From Tricholomella constricta (taxonomy: Eukaryota; Basidiomycota; Agaricomycetes; Agaricales; Lyophyllaceae): DNA of 64,000 nucleotides. Positions 1 to 11,355 of this stretch are shown in pieces. The stretch's first letter is position 1. Each line of letters begins with the position of its first letter. The notes under the pieces were generated by a model that did not search any database, was not told where the DNA came from, and saw only the letters and a program-made list of their open reading frames with translations. Location of the stretch: the NCBI GenBank assembly GCA_013368375.1, contig JAACJP010000036.1:310001-374000 (forward strand), given 5' to 3'. The position numbers and the translations under genes are program-made.

Positions 1-70
1 AACCGTTTGGTCGAGGTCAACGGATAATATTACATACTTCACAACATGATAGTGATGGTAATTATATTGT

Positions 71-1339
71 TTACACTGTTTCCTTTGGGCGCACAACCAG
101 TTTGACTCCCGACACCTGGTCGGCTTTCATTCTCTCCAAACCACCTACGACACCGCCCAGGCCACCAGGAAGCACTTCGACTCGGTTTGGCTAAGCGCAC
201 CAGTCAGACTCAAGAACACGCGTTCGCAGAATATTCAGACGCACCTTGATTGAACTTTGTCCCAAGAGTTCCGTGAGGTTGCTGTAGAGTTTGACGCCCA
301 ATTCCCGAGAATGGGGGAGTGTCCAAACACCAAAGGTGGGGATGATATCCTTGCCTTCTACCGCTTTGACTTGTTCGGCGGGAGGGAGGACAAGCACGAG
401 ATCGCCACCATCGGCAAGGAGACTGTAGCCACTTTGCTGAGTGTCAGGCAAGGACACGGAGTCGAAAACGGTCTCGACGGGCGCAGTCGTGACCTTAGCA
501 ACTTCTGCCGCAAGTGCCGCCGAGGATAGATTTCGGTCCAGGACGTGTGAGGCTCCAAGCGACTTGAGGTGCTCCTCGTGCTTTAAAGAGGCGGTTGTGA
601 TGATGGGAGAGAAGCCAGAGAGTTTAGCAACCTGGATAACTGGCCACACATAGTATTCGTTAGAATTCAGACATGACCCGATCAGAGGTTAGTGCATACC
701 GTATTGACCCACGGATGTAGCACCTCCTAAGATCACGATCGGCTTGCCTGCATATTTCCCGCGTGTGAAGACATCGAGAGGCGCGACGAGACCAGCACCG
801 TGAGGTTTGGGGAGGTATAGCCCTGCTACAGCAGCAGCAAGTGCAACCGGGATTGTGGCGGCTTGTTCGAATGAAAGCTGAGGCGGAATCTGGGACACAT
901 TTAGCAAGAGTACATTCGAGGACAGTTAGTAGCCGCGATGACGTACCTTTGCAGTTATCGCGGCGTCAGCCAAGGTGTATTGCTGATAGCCAGCCATATC
1001 ATGCGTCCAGGAACCTTGGAATACCCTACGGAGAACTTTGAGTACCCTAAAACGATCCGAGATTGGCATTGAAGGCACATACACTCTGTCTCCTACGGAG
1101 AAGTCAGAGACACCGCTACCGATCTCCTCGACCACCCCCGATATGTCTGTCCCAATGAGAGCGGGATAGTCTTCGACGAAGATGCCGTATTTCTGAACTT
1201 TCCAGTCGACGGGGTTGAGTCCAGTGGCTTCGATCTGCACTAAGAGTTGGCCAGGACCAGGCTTATGGATAGCCTGTTCCCGAAGTTTAAATTCTCCAAA
1301 CTTGGATTCAAGGAATAGAGCTTTTTGAGTTCCGGCCAT
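71..1339 (-). CDS. Zinc-less MDR-family enoyl/quinone reductase (TOXD-like), 365 aa
   Basis: Medium-chain dehydrogenase/reductase that should use NADPH to reduce an activated double bond or quinone in the cytosol; the substrate cannot be read from sequence. Four exons (1339-947, 889-700, 639-245, 190-71) join in frame with GT-AG introns to 365 residues, normal for the family. The N-terminal GroES-like domain has GLNPVDWK where zinc alcohol dehydrogenases carry their catalytic cysteine, so it is a zinc-free member. The nucleotide-binding turn is ILGGATSVGQY. The C-terminus reads KLVVRPKETV before TAA at 71-73. Fungal relatives include free-standing trans-enoyl reductases, but no polyketide synthase lies nearby, so a general detoxifying reductase is equally likely. 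Confidence 0.88.
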
Positions 1340-1403
1340 TGTAATGGTATGTGCGAGTAAGTGGAAGGTGAGGCCTGAGAATCAAGAATCAAGACCAGGC
1401 TCT

Positions 1404-1412
1404 CTTTATATA
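1404..1412 (-). promoter_or_regulatory. TATA box of the MDR reductase gene
   Basis: The minus strand reads TATATAAAG about 65 bp upstream of the ATG at 1339, a plausible core promoter position. Confidence 0.5.
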
Positions 1413-1754
1413 GTGCTGAGAGGGCGAAAGAACGCTTACAGATCTTTGGTGCTCATGTCAAATCGTTACGCTGACTGAGCAGAAGTCTTAGGTACGGCAA
1501 TCACACATACTATGAACCCGATTTCATGAGACTGACAAACGTCATTTTCACCGTGAATGGCTCAACGACAAGAATAACTGCTTGGTCAGTAGTAATTACA
1601 CGAGACACTGTTCGCCGCCAAGGGCCATGACCGCCAATTCGGTATCGATGGCGATACAATTTGCAAGGTTATTGATCACGCCAATCCATCCGATGTTTGC
1701 GGCTTGCGCCACTAGTCCTCCAATTATAAATGATATATGTACATAGAATAACTG
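1413..1754. other. Intergenic, no gene seen
   Basis: Upstream region of the MDR gene and 3' flank of the ABC transporter. No conserved reading frame or RNA gene was recognised. Confidence 0.6.
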
Positions 1755-4700
1755 TTACCGTCTTTCCTTGACGAAAAAGTGTAAGGTGATATAGCTCGCT
1801 GAAGTGAACGTGACAAAAAAAAATAGCAAGAAGGGAGATGTTCGGCCACCAGAAGGACTGTCGGGTTGATAAGTCAGTAATTATCGCAATGGGAATGATG
1901 CAGCGACAAAGAGTGATTACCTGTGCTCGTAGGCCAAATACGGAGAGGATAGTAGCCGCCGGGAGGTCGAGTTCTACTCCATACTGAGAATCGGAAGCTT
2001 GTCAGATCCATCAATACAGCTTTGGCAAGAAGTCTGACCTTGATCTCCTTCAGCTGAAGGTATCGCAGCTCATTCACAGCCAGAGCCTCGAAGGCGGCGT
2101 GGAAGAATGAAATGGTGTGCAACCATTGCATCGCAGGAATGACCGAATCGCGGTTGATCAGTAAACCAGTGAACAGCAGGCTATAATATAAGCAGCATTC
2201 AGTATCAGTGTCACTGGATTATCAGTCGCAGCTCACTTGAAAAGCATGACCAGAGTTCCCACCAGACTTGCAAGACTGATACTGGCGAAAGCGATGGATA
2301 ACAGGAGCACAACGCTGGCAGTGGTGAGGTTGAATAGTACGAGGGTGAGCATGAACTTCCAGAAGCCTGGTACAGTTGGTACGAGGCCAACAAGTCCGTA
2401 GACGATCCCACCGAACATGAGTGGTGGGACAAGTCGTAGAGGAAGGATATCGAAGAGAATCTTTTCTGTAGTGTTAGGTATGCCCTTCGACGATGATGGA
2501 CTGATGGCGCACCTTAGACGCGAAGTAGGTGAACGACGAGTAATAGCCGTTTGCCCTTGACAAAGATAAGAATAATTCCGAACTTCGTTAGAAACTGAGC
2601 CCTACCTTTCTCGCATGAATAGAATCCGTTCATTCGCAAACAATCCAAGGCTTGACAAGCATGAGAAACCGAAAAGCGCCAGCGTGAAGAAGAAAATTCC
2701 TGTAAAGCAAATCTCATAAACTCGGACCATCCTGAAGACATGAATGAGAACGTACCCAGTCTGTTTTGGAATCCCGCGATATCATTGCTGAAAGCGAAAG
2801 TCAATTCAGAATCCATATACGACAAAGGTTTGACTCACGTAACGTTATGGAAAAACAGGCCACAAATGACTGATGACGCATCGTCCCATCAGCAAACATG
2901 AAGCACCACACTTGATAGAGCGAGCCACTTACGCGCAAGCACGACCGACGACACATAATGCGCCGCCAAAAGCGCCGGGTCCCTATACAAGTTCTTGAAC
3001 GCCCTTCCACTCAAAATCCTAAACTGCGTGCCCCAGCTTGCCCTCTTCCTCCCCCTCAACAGCGTCGTCTCCAGCGCAATATCCGGCAGCTCATTCCCCA
3101 CATCCAGCCCACGCTGTCCATTATCCGAACGCTCAGTAGCGCTCCTCAGCTCCTCCGCTTCCACCCTGATACCAGTCGCGATATCGCTCGCAGCATATGC
3201 ATCGACAAGCGCCGCCAACTTTGTGGAGATCGGCTTGTGAGCGCCGGACGCGGAGGCCGTCACGGCTTCGAAGAGCTGCGAAGTCTTGTGCTTGAGGTAT
3301 TTGCTGGTAGACGAGGCGATCGAGTTCGGTCGTGTTTGAAGCTCGGTTTCGTCGTCTGGCGGCGTGGCGCTCGTGGGGCGTGAACGAACGGTGAGGGGAT
3401 GGGATTGTGCCGGGCGGCTTAAACCACGTTCTTCGTCCCCGATGTTAGTGGTATCCTCTGAGGAGGGGGCCAAATCTTCGATCAGGCTCTCGTGACTAAC
3501 ATTTGCGGTGGAGTTCTCGCCGGAGTCCATGCTGGCATGCATCGTCATGTCAACTGGGTGTCAAACATCGTCAATTTCGTAGTCAAAGTGTACAAAAGCG
3601 ATCGTTTTAACGCACTGAGGAAATCGGCAATGTTGAAACCAGGTGGACAGGGTTGCCCAATGGAGGTGAAGTAGTCTTGACATTTCGTGTATTCTCCCGA
3701 ATAAACCAATTTGCCCATGGCCAGAACGACAAGCTGGTCGAAGAGTGCAACGATGTTACTGCGAGGTTGATGAATCGTGAAGATAACAGTGCGATTATAA
3801 TTCCGAGCCAGAGAAACGAGGCTCTCCACAACGTTGAACGCGTTGAAAGCGTCAAGACCTGCTACGATTCAGTGACAAAATCAAATATACAGAAAAGATA
3901 CCCACCACTGGTGGGCTCATCCAAAAACAAGATCGACGGACTCGTCACGAGCTCACAAGCGATCGAAACGCGTCGTTTCTCGCCTCCCGAGATGGATCTT
4001 CGCCCTAGCCGCCAATATCAGCTCATATCGCATGTGTCACACATAGCCTGACTTACCGCTCTCCCCGATCCTCATATCCTTGATTGCCAATATCCCCAAC
4101 TCATTCATTGTCTCCAGCGTCCTATACTCCTTCGCCTCGTAGCTCATCTCGCGCGGGAGCCTCAGCAGCGCACTATAGAGTACCGTCTCGTACACCGTCA
4201 ATGTACTCATCAACGTGTCCTCTTGGTCCACAAAACCCATCACGCCTTTAAACTCCGCGTCTGCGACCTCCCGCCCGTTTACCAGGGTCGTTCCACTCAC
4301 GGCGCCGCGTTTGCGCTTCCGCGCGAGAATGTCGAGGAACGTCGACTTGCCTGCGCCCGACGCGCCCATAATCGCCATCACCTGCCCTGGCTTCACGCAC
4401 CCGGATATATTGTCCAGGATCACGCGCGAGCCCAGTGTGTAGGTCAATGAAGAGAAGTGCAGCGACGCGGGGACGTGGTCCGTCATGAGCTTGGAGGCTT
4501 CATTGTCTGGGAGGCGGATCTGACTGAAGTCGCCCCCACCCGCGCGCCCGGCATACCATAGGACTGACGACGGTTTAGATTTGATTTAGATAAGGTAGCA
4601 GTTAACTTACCGGCAGAGGTAATGACAACAATCAGACCAGCACTCGCAGCACTGAGAGCGAGCCATAACGTGTTGTCAGGTTTAGGAGGACGCTAAAGGG

Positions 4701-6002
4701 CGGTTCAGCAGGGCAGTTGCAAATATAAGCAGCGACCTACGACATATCCAGGGACCTGCGAGAAGTGCAGGCATTCTCCACCTTCGCAATTGAGCGTGAT
4801 GTAGCTGTCACCGAAGATGCTGTCGATGAGATCATTCATCGCCGGCTCCTCGAATTTACAGCCGCTCCCTGACTTGCAGCTGAACGATGCAGGGCCCTTG
4901 ATTTCTTCTTTCAGGAAGTCTCCGATATCTTGGCAATGTCAGTTCATGTTTCATCTCGAAGTGTATCCCAAAAGCCAGCTCACCAACACTGCCATCCTCT
5001 CCACAGATGAACCGCCCCGGAACACAACTGCACTTGATCTTCTCACAAGCGTACACCGTCGAGTTCGTATCGTACCCAGGCTTGTTCTCAGAGGTGCACT
5101 CTTCCAGGGCGCAGTAGAAGGATTCGATCTGCGCGGTCCAGAACTGGAACGCACACGTTTTATCGGAACTGTCGCAACTGAATGTAACTTGTGGCGGGCG
5201 CCCCGGAAGCATGTCTATGATCTTTCGATCTTCCAGTCATACGTCAGACATGGTCGTGGAACGGATGAATGTGGCCTCACTGGTGACATCGCACATCTGA
5301 TGGTTGTTGAAGACCGTCTCCCCGCCCTTGTAGCATGTCATGTTCGCGACCTCAACGTCGTCACCGTCATTCAGCGAGGAAATCCCACCAGCAAGCGGGA
5401 AGCCAACGCAAGCATTGTCGTTCTTGCACACTAGTACATGTTAGGAGCCAAAATGACCGAGAGTAAAACCATGAAGAACCATTGCAGTTGATACCACCCC
5501 AACCTTCCTTGCAATCGCAGCTCTCTCCAGGTTCGCGCAAACGCCGTCGATCCCCATCGGCCAATGAATCGCACTCTGTGAAGGCGAGGTCAGGACTGTT
5601 AATCAACAAGAAACAGGTACACACGTGGTATAAGACAGTCTATACCACCCCAGCCAGGTGGACACTTGCACTGGCCATCGTATTGGTCGCATTCGCCATA
5701 CTGGCCACAGTTAAAGACCGGCAAGAGACAGTTGAAACATGGTGGACATTTCTCTGTTCAAAACGATCTTGAGTCATTCTAAATCATTCAATCGGTCTAG
5801 TTTACCTGGTGGTATCAAAGATGAAAAAGTCTGCAATATCGTTAATGAGCGCGCCCAAACAGTTTCAATGTGTCGTTGTACTCGCCGAAAGTCCGAGTCC
5901 GTGAGTTGCATTAGATCGTCTTGTTGATGAGTTTCCAGCGAGCGTTTGTGCTGTTAAGAGAGCCAGAACTGGCAGAAAGAGAAGCTTGCTCGGGAGGGCC
6001 AT
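1755..6002 (-). CDS. ABCG (WHITE) transporter with EGF-like ectodomain, ADP1-like, with frame breaks at both ends
   Basis: ATP-driven half transporter of the fungal ADP1 type. Order from the ATG at 6002: signal-like peptide ([16 protein letters not shown]), Cys-rich EGF-like modules ([19 protein letters not shown] near 5690, [12 protein letters not shown] near 5500), ABC domain with Walker A GASGAGKS (about 4350), signature [10 protein letters not shown] (about 3990), Walker B ILFLDEP, H-loop IHQPRSN, then a linker and six-helix membrane domain ending [14 protein letters not shown] followed canonical introns through the ABC and membrane domains and they stay in frame. The first ~150 coding bases switch frame three times without usable introns, and a 9-base A run (1815-1823, + strand) shifts the last ~20 codons away from [19 protein letters not shown] and the TAA at 1755-1757. 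Either a decaying gene or uncorrected indels. Transport substrate unknown. Confidence 0.85.
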
Positions 6003-6217
6003 GGTCCGACTCGCCCGTCACGAGCTCGTCGTCGTTAGCGATGAGGCTGGTCGGTTACTCGTTGCCCGCTGACGTCGCAGTGCCGTCCGAAATAAGCAAG
6101 TGCAATCAAACTCGCGCGCGTGCCACGTGCACGGTCACGGTTAAAACCCTGTATTTCGTTCAGTTCCCGCTGCGTCCACGCCTCCGATCTGGTGGTCGGT
6201 CCGCAAAGCTTAAAGCC
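6003..6217. promoter_or_regulatory. Shared divergent promoter of the ABC transporter and ALG12
   Basis: The two start codons face away from each other over only 215 bp. The interval holds a CACGTG E-box core (about 6123-6128) and a TGACGTC half of a CRE-like site near 6070. No strong TATA box was seen, in keeping with a housekeeping bidirectional promoter. Confidence 0.45.
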
Positions 6218-8159
6218 ATGAGTGTTGCTCTGGACTGCATAATATTTGCTACAGGCTGGGCCCATGTTCTTCTCGCGCCCTACACCAAAGTTGAAGAGAG
6301 TTTCAACCTTCACGCGACGCACGACATCACGATGTATGGCATCGGTTCCAGCGCGCTGGGCAATGTGCGCAAACTGCATCTTCAATTGCCTGAACAAAAC
6401 CTCATACAACTTTAAGTATGATCACTTTACCTTTCCGGGGGCGGTTCCGAGGACATTCATTGGAAGTCTCCTCCTGTCCTGGATATCAGACCCGATCATT
6501 GAATTGGCCGCATGGAACGGTCTGATCACTGACAAGTTTGACCTCCAAATACTTGGTATGTTAGCTCTTCCTATACACATATCTCATTTGATTTTTTTAC
6601 CCAAATGTTGTCAGTTCGTCTGGTTTTGGCGACTTTGAATGCGTTGGGGCTATGTCTTATTCGACACTCTGTATCTCGCCGTTTTGGTCGACTCACTGGG
6701 TTATTATATACCCTACTGACAGTCACACAATTCCATCTACCCTTTTGGATGGGAAGAACGATCCCCAACATGTTTGCTTTGCTTCCAGGTGCGTTCCTGG
6801 GCACGATTCTTGTCCTGAACGTCTGTTCAATGTAACCCAGTCAACATCGCCATATCACTCCTAATCGACCGAGCTCCCAATAAAATGAAACCCTCAGAAA
6901 AGAGTGTAATTGTAGCAACTGCTCTCCTGACCTTTACCGCAGTCGTGTTCCGCGCTGAGGTTCTCCTCCTGCTCGGCCCCATTGTATTACAGTCCATCCT
7001 TCACGGCTACATTACTCTTTCGAAGGTTATAAAAGTTGGGCTTATCTCAGGTTTGCTGTCGTTGGCCTTGACAGTCGTCGTGGACTCTTACTTCTGGAAC
7101 CAATCCTACCTGTGGCCTGAGTTCGCTGGACTCTACTTTAACGTCTATCAAGGCAAAAGCGCAGAATGGGGTGTGCGTCTCCGTTATTCTTTCTTATCCA
7201 GCAGGTCTGGCTGATGGCCCTTGTCAGACTTCCCCACGATCAGCGTACTGGACTTCCCATCTACCCAAACTCCTTCTCACGTCGCTCCCAATGTCTCTAC
7301 TGGGATTGCTGCGGGACCAGCGCATCCGCGACCTCTTGTTCCCATTCCTCATCTTTGTTGGTTTGATCAGCTGCCTCGGTCATAAAGAGTGGCGATTTAT
7401 TATTTATGTGGTGCCAGCGTTCAATGTCGCTGCTGCCAGGGGTGCACGATGGATGTAAGGCTATATCTCACCGCAAATTTACACAATCATATGACACTCG
7501 TCTTCACGGTTCCATTCCACAGGGTATCTTTGCCGAAGAACAAGCTTGCCGGTCAAATGATGTTCCTCTATGTCCCAGTATTCCTCGCGATCAACATCGC
7601 AGTCACGTACATGCTCACGTTGGCGTCAGTAAATAACTACCCAGGTGGACAAGCACTCGCTCTTTTGCACCAACTCTATCCTCAACAACGTAAGTCCCAA
7701 GTAAACACGACAACACATGTTTAAACTGACTCCGGCACATGGACCCCAGAACATCCTCTGTCCGCACGCCCTCACGTACACATCTCCAATCTCGCAGCCC
7801 AGACTGGCGCCTCCCTTTTCCTTCACCTCAACGCTCCGCCCTACCCCGCCACCCTCCAACCCTACCTCCATAAAGACCTCAAGGCGCGCGAAGCATGGTG
7901 GGTATACAACAAGACGGAGTCGCTCACCATGGGGGACCTCACCGCCAACAAACGCATCACGCACCTGATCGCTGAACACCGGCCCACCGCCGAGGTGGCG
8001 CGGAACTGGAAGGTCGTGGCAAGCGTCGAGGGTTTCGTGAAATGGCACCTTGACGCGGATATAATCCGGACGCGTATTTCGGATGTGACGAGGGAGGGTC
8101 TGGGAAATGTGGCAAGGCTTGTGAAGGAGGAGCAGCTGTGGATCCTAGAGCGGAAGTGA
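6218..8159 (+). CDS. ALG12: Dol-P-Man:Man7GlcNAc2-PP-Dol alpha-1,6-mannosyltransferase
   Basis: ER membrane GT-C glycosyltransferase that adds the eighth mannose (alpha-1,6) to the lipid-linked N-glycan precursor using dolichyl-phosphate mannose. Seven exons (6218-6364, 6417-6555, 6615-6788, 6841-7172, 7228-7454, 7523-7689, 7750-8159) give 531 aa, typical for ALG12. The N-terminus has the lumenal GT-C loop with PYTKVEESFNLHATHD, followed by many hydrophobic helices. The motif HKEWRFIIYVVPAFNVAAAR (residues about 330-350) is highly characteristic of ALG12 and separates it from the GPI mannosyltransferases PIG-B and SMP3. The start was chosen at the ATG opening the hydrophobic N-terminus. It converges with the AA9 gene, leaving 174 bp between stop codons. 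Confidence 0.95.
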
Positions 8160-8333
8160 GAATTGACTTGAGCAAGCCGAGGTTTGGTTACGGAGACGGA
8201 TAGGGCGACGAGGAAGCCATATATATCTATATATAAAAATTGTATAGCCCAGAACCGTACACATGGAAGAGGAGGTAAACCAAACATCCGTTCCGGCGAC
8301 ACCCAAGCCCTCGGATTTCTAAAATTATACCAT

Positions 8334-9750
8334 CTACTGGCCGTTCCAGACAGCTGCAGGCAACAATGAGGTGCATCAGTAACAGTCACACAACATAATC
8401 GTAGGCAGAACAGGATGCAAGGACCGGGTCCGGGGACGGTGTAGGTGAAAGTGTTGGCGGCCTCGGCGGTGTAGATGTTGATATTGACGCCCGGGTCGGA
8501 CATCGAATAGGCACCTGGAATAGGGTATCCTCGTCATCGTGGTGCTCCAACAAGTGCAATACAAGAAAAATCACCGGGGAACTTGACGAGGTAGCTGCCG
8601 CTGGGGGTCTTGCCTCCGCCGCCAGTGATAGTGAGCTGAGTGCCTGGAGATTATACTCTGTCAGGAGAAAAAAGTAGGTTATTATGATCACGAGGAGAAC
8701 TGACACTCCGGGTAGAATTGCGGGGTGTTCGCCTGGTGCAGGGCAAGGAGCTCATGCTAGAAGACAATGAATCAGCAAAAGAGTCGTGGCAAGGCAGGTG
8801 GGATAGCCTGACCCTGATGAGGTACTCGCCGGCAGCGAGGGCAGCGGGGATGGTGGTGGTGTATTGGAGGGACTTCTGGACCTCTCCGGTTCCCCAGACA
8901 CCGGACCTGTGATCATGGGGGTGTCAGGTTCAGGTCTGATACTATTGTTACCAGGGGGGGTGGACATACGGGAGATTGCCAGAGATGAGGCATAACAAAA
9001 AATTCAAGCCGTGCGGTGAATAAATGAAATGCGCATAGATATGAAGGGACAGATACCGGTGTGCGCGATCTTGAACCATTGTAGGTTGTTGCTGTTGTTG
9101 GAGGTGCAGGAGCCAGAGCACTTGGTCATGTACACCATGACGGGGCCCTGGGCGTGCGTCCACTGGCTGTGAAACGGAAAAAAGAAAACAATGAATTGAG
9201 ATGCTGTGGAAGGCATGTTCAAACGTCTGGAAACGTACGTCCACTTGGCAGTGATGGAGGTACCGGCAGGGACAGTGGCGGAGAGCTGGTTTGGACCAGC
9301 TTGACCGTTGTTGTTGCAGCTTATGGTCTAGGCAATGTGTACGAGACCCGTCAAGGAGGCCAGAGAGAGAGTTTTCGGTGCGAGTGAACGTACCGAGGCT
9401 GTGGGCGACAGGATGCTGCGTGGGTGTGAGCACCTTGATCTTTACGTTTGTAGAAGACGTACGGGTCATAAGTGCCTGTTGGTATTGTCGTTCAACAAGA
9501 GTCATAAGTATATACGCATGTGGAGAACGGCGTACTGTAAGGCCTCTCGATACTGGTCTGGCCAGTGGGGCTGTTGTAAGGAGACCATCCGACATAGTTA
9601 GTTCCTTGAAAGAGATAATGAATTCTCTGTGGTTTAAATGAAGATTAACAAAGAACGCTTACCGCCAATCACGTATGAAGTGACGCCACCGTGCGCAGCG
9701 GCCTGCGACACGAGGAAGGAGGCAAGGACAGCGAGGGAGGAGTACAACAT
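8334..9750 (-). CDS. AA9 lytic polysaccharide monooxygenase (secreted)
   Basis: Copper enzyme that oxidatively cleaves cellulose or hemicellulose outside the cell. The ATG at 9750 opens an 18-20 residue signal peptide (MLYSSLAVLASFLVSQAAA) followed by HGGVTSYV, so the mature protein starts with the histidine that forms the copper brace. The second brace histidine is in WTHAQGPVMVYMTKC; the conserved core RHELLALHQA...QFYPEC supplies the outer-sphere His and Gln and the axial Tyr. GAYSMSDPGVNINIY and the ending PGPAVWNGQ (TAG at 8334-8336) are family-typical. No CBM1. The gene is shattered into about nine exons, including a probable 5-nt exon (9394-9398), a probable ~11-nt exon (about 8970-8980) whose acceptor reads TG, not AG, and a 20-nt last exon (8334-8353). 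Confidence 0.92.
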
Positions 9751-9794
9751 TCTGCAGATAAGGACTGTGGCTCGAATAGCATCGTTGGTGATGC

Positions 9795-9802
9795 TTTTTA
9801 TA
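9795..9802 (-). promoter_or_regulatory. TATA box of the AA9 gene
   Basis: TATAAAAA on the minus strand about 45 bp upstream of the ATG at 9750; strong TATA boxes are common in inducible secreted-enzyme genes. Confidence 0.55.
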
Positions 9803-10339
9803 TTGCTGAATGAGGACTATTTTCGGCTGGCACAGCACAGGTCTATTGATACATCCGAGGTTTCCTTGAGCGTCGCGAGGTGAAATTAGAAGCGTAGAAC
9901 CTTCGAGGTTTAACATACCTGGCTCCATGCATGGGTTCGCCAAGGCCATGGAAGAATAATAATTGGGATCATCGCGCGCGAAAGCCTCGACAAACTGTCT
10001 TCGGAAATATGAGATTCGACTCGTGATAAGTGTTGTGAGCCACCTTTCCGACTTCTTTCCGCTCTCTCTGGGGACGTCGAACCGTAGTCACTCGGAAAAA
10101 ACAAGCTGGGGATTTCTGGATCGGCGAAAATACCGCACGACGTAGATGCGAACGACTTACCCGAGAATTCTCAATCCTTTCTAGATTGGGAAGAAGAAGG
10201 TGCAACACAACTTCCATGGTCAGTGTGGAGGCGTGCGCACGCATAACGTCGATTGCAGCATATCAAAGGATCATATATCGTTCGGTGTTCCAGGCTCATT
10301 TGGTCGAGAAATAAATCGATTGATACATACATAGTGAGT
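9803..10339. other. Intergenic, no gene seen
   Basis: 5' flank of the AA9 gene and 3' flank of the YggS-like gene. Short frames here lack recognisable motifs. Confidence 0.55.
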
Positions 10340-11259
10340 TTAGTTTTCATCAGTCTTCTTTGGTCTTTCGCCAAATATCCCCGTCCCCACACGGACAACG
10401 TCGCTCCCAGCCTTGAGTGCAACCTCGAAATCACTGGACATACCCATGCTAAGTAGCAGCCTGTTATCCTCTCCCCATCTACTCTGCGCCGATTCTCCAA
10501 ACGTTGACTTCAAGATCCCATGGAGCAATTCCCTAGTTTCTTTCAGCCGTTCGAAATCGATATTCTGTTCCATCTGCGACGCGTTGATCGAACGTCTCAG
10601 AGCGCCGATAGTCATCAGGCCTTGCAAACGAAGTTTGGGGCACTCTGTAATGATCGACTTTGCGAGTTGGACGACCCCGGAATTGGCGACATCGGACCAG
10701 GCGGTGAGAGGTGGAAGGCCGGATTTCGTGCCCTCGCTTGACGTGTTGATTTGAATGAAGATGTTGAGGGGGGAAACGCGATCAGCAGGAAGCGCGTCGT
10801 TAAGGATGTTGGCCGTTTTCACGGAAGTAAGAGTTTGAACCGTATGTAGGTTTGGTATCGCTGATTGCCAAGGTCCTGTCAGGTATGAATTCAAAGGCGG
10901 ACGGATCGACTTACAGGCAAGAGTTTTTGCTTTGTTCGATTGTAACGTTCCTATGAAGTGCCAGCGGATGTCCGCAGGGAGCTGTGAAAAGAAAGACACG
11001 CTGATAGATAGATTTTGAACAGCCAACACAATTGACAACGTACTGCTGCAGCTTTTTCAGCAAGCTCCTGGACGTAGTTTTCTCCAAAGTCCAGATGGCC
11101 ATCCTCGTGACATGTTAGGATGTCTGCGGCTGGTTTCAATTTCGAGACAGCGACCAGGGTAGGCGGCCTAGAAGACCCCGCTGAAGCGGCTTCAACCCGG
11201 GCTTGTATCTCCTCCAGTGATATAGAGACCTCTGCAGCGCGTTGTACGGAACCCGACAT
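10340..11259 (-). CDS. YggS/PLPBP-family pyridoxal 5'-phosphate homeostasis protein, 267 aa
   Basis: Single-domain fold-type III PLP-binding protein (yeast YBL036C, human PLPBP) that buffers pyridoxal phosphate and has no known enzyme activity. Three exons (11259-11044, 10981-10915, 10860-10340) give 267 aa. VAVSKLKPA contains the PLP lysine; GENYVQEL, RWHFIGTLQSNKAK, the QINTS strand, GLMTIGA, SMGMSSDFEVAL and VRVGTGIFG follow in the family order. An in-frame upstream ATG at 11355 would add a basic, Ser/Arg-rich MRFPRSLQSALLSASR that could be a mitochondrial presequence, so two isoforms are possible. Confidence 0.93.
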
Positions 11260-11355
11260 TAATGTTGCGTTAAATGTATCAGAAAAGATCCAAGTAGAGT
11301 GCGGGTCTCGAGAAGCCGAAAGAAGGGCAGATTGTAAGGAGCGCGGAAATCGCAT

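Noticed and set aside
7862..8503. 213-codon minus frame overlapping the ALG12 3' end
   Set aside because: Its first part is the last AA9 exons; the rest is read-through of an intron and the ALG12 antisense. The splice giving PGPAVWNGQ ends the AA9 gene at 8334.
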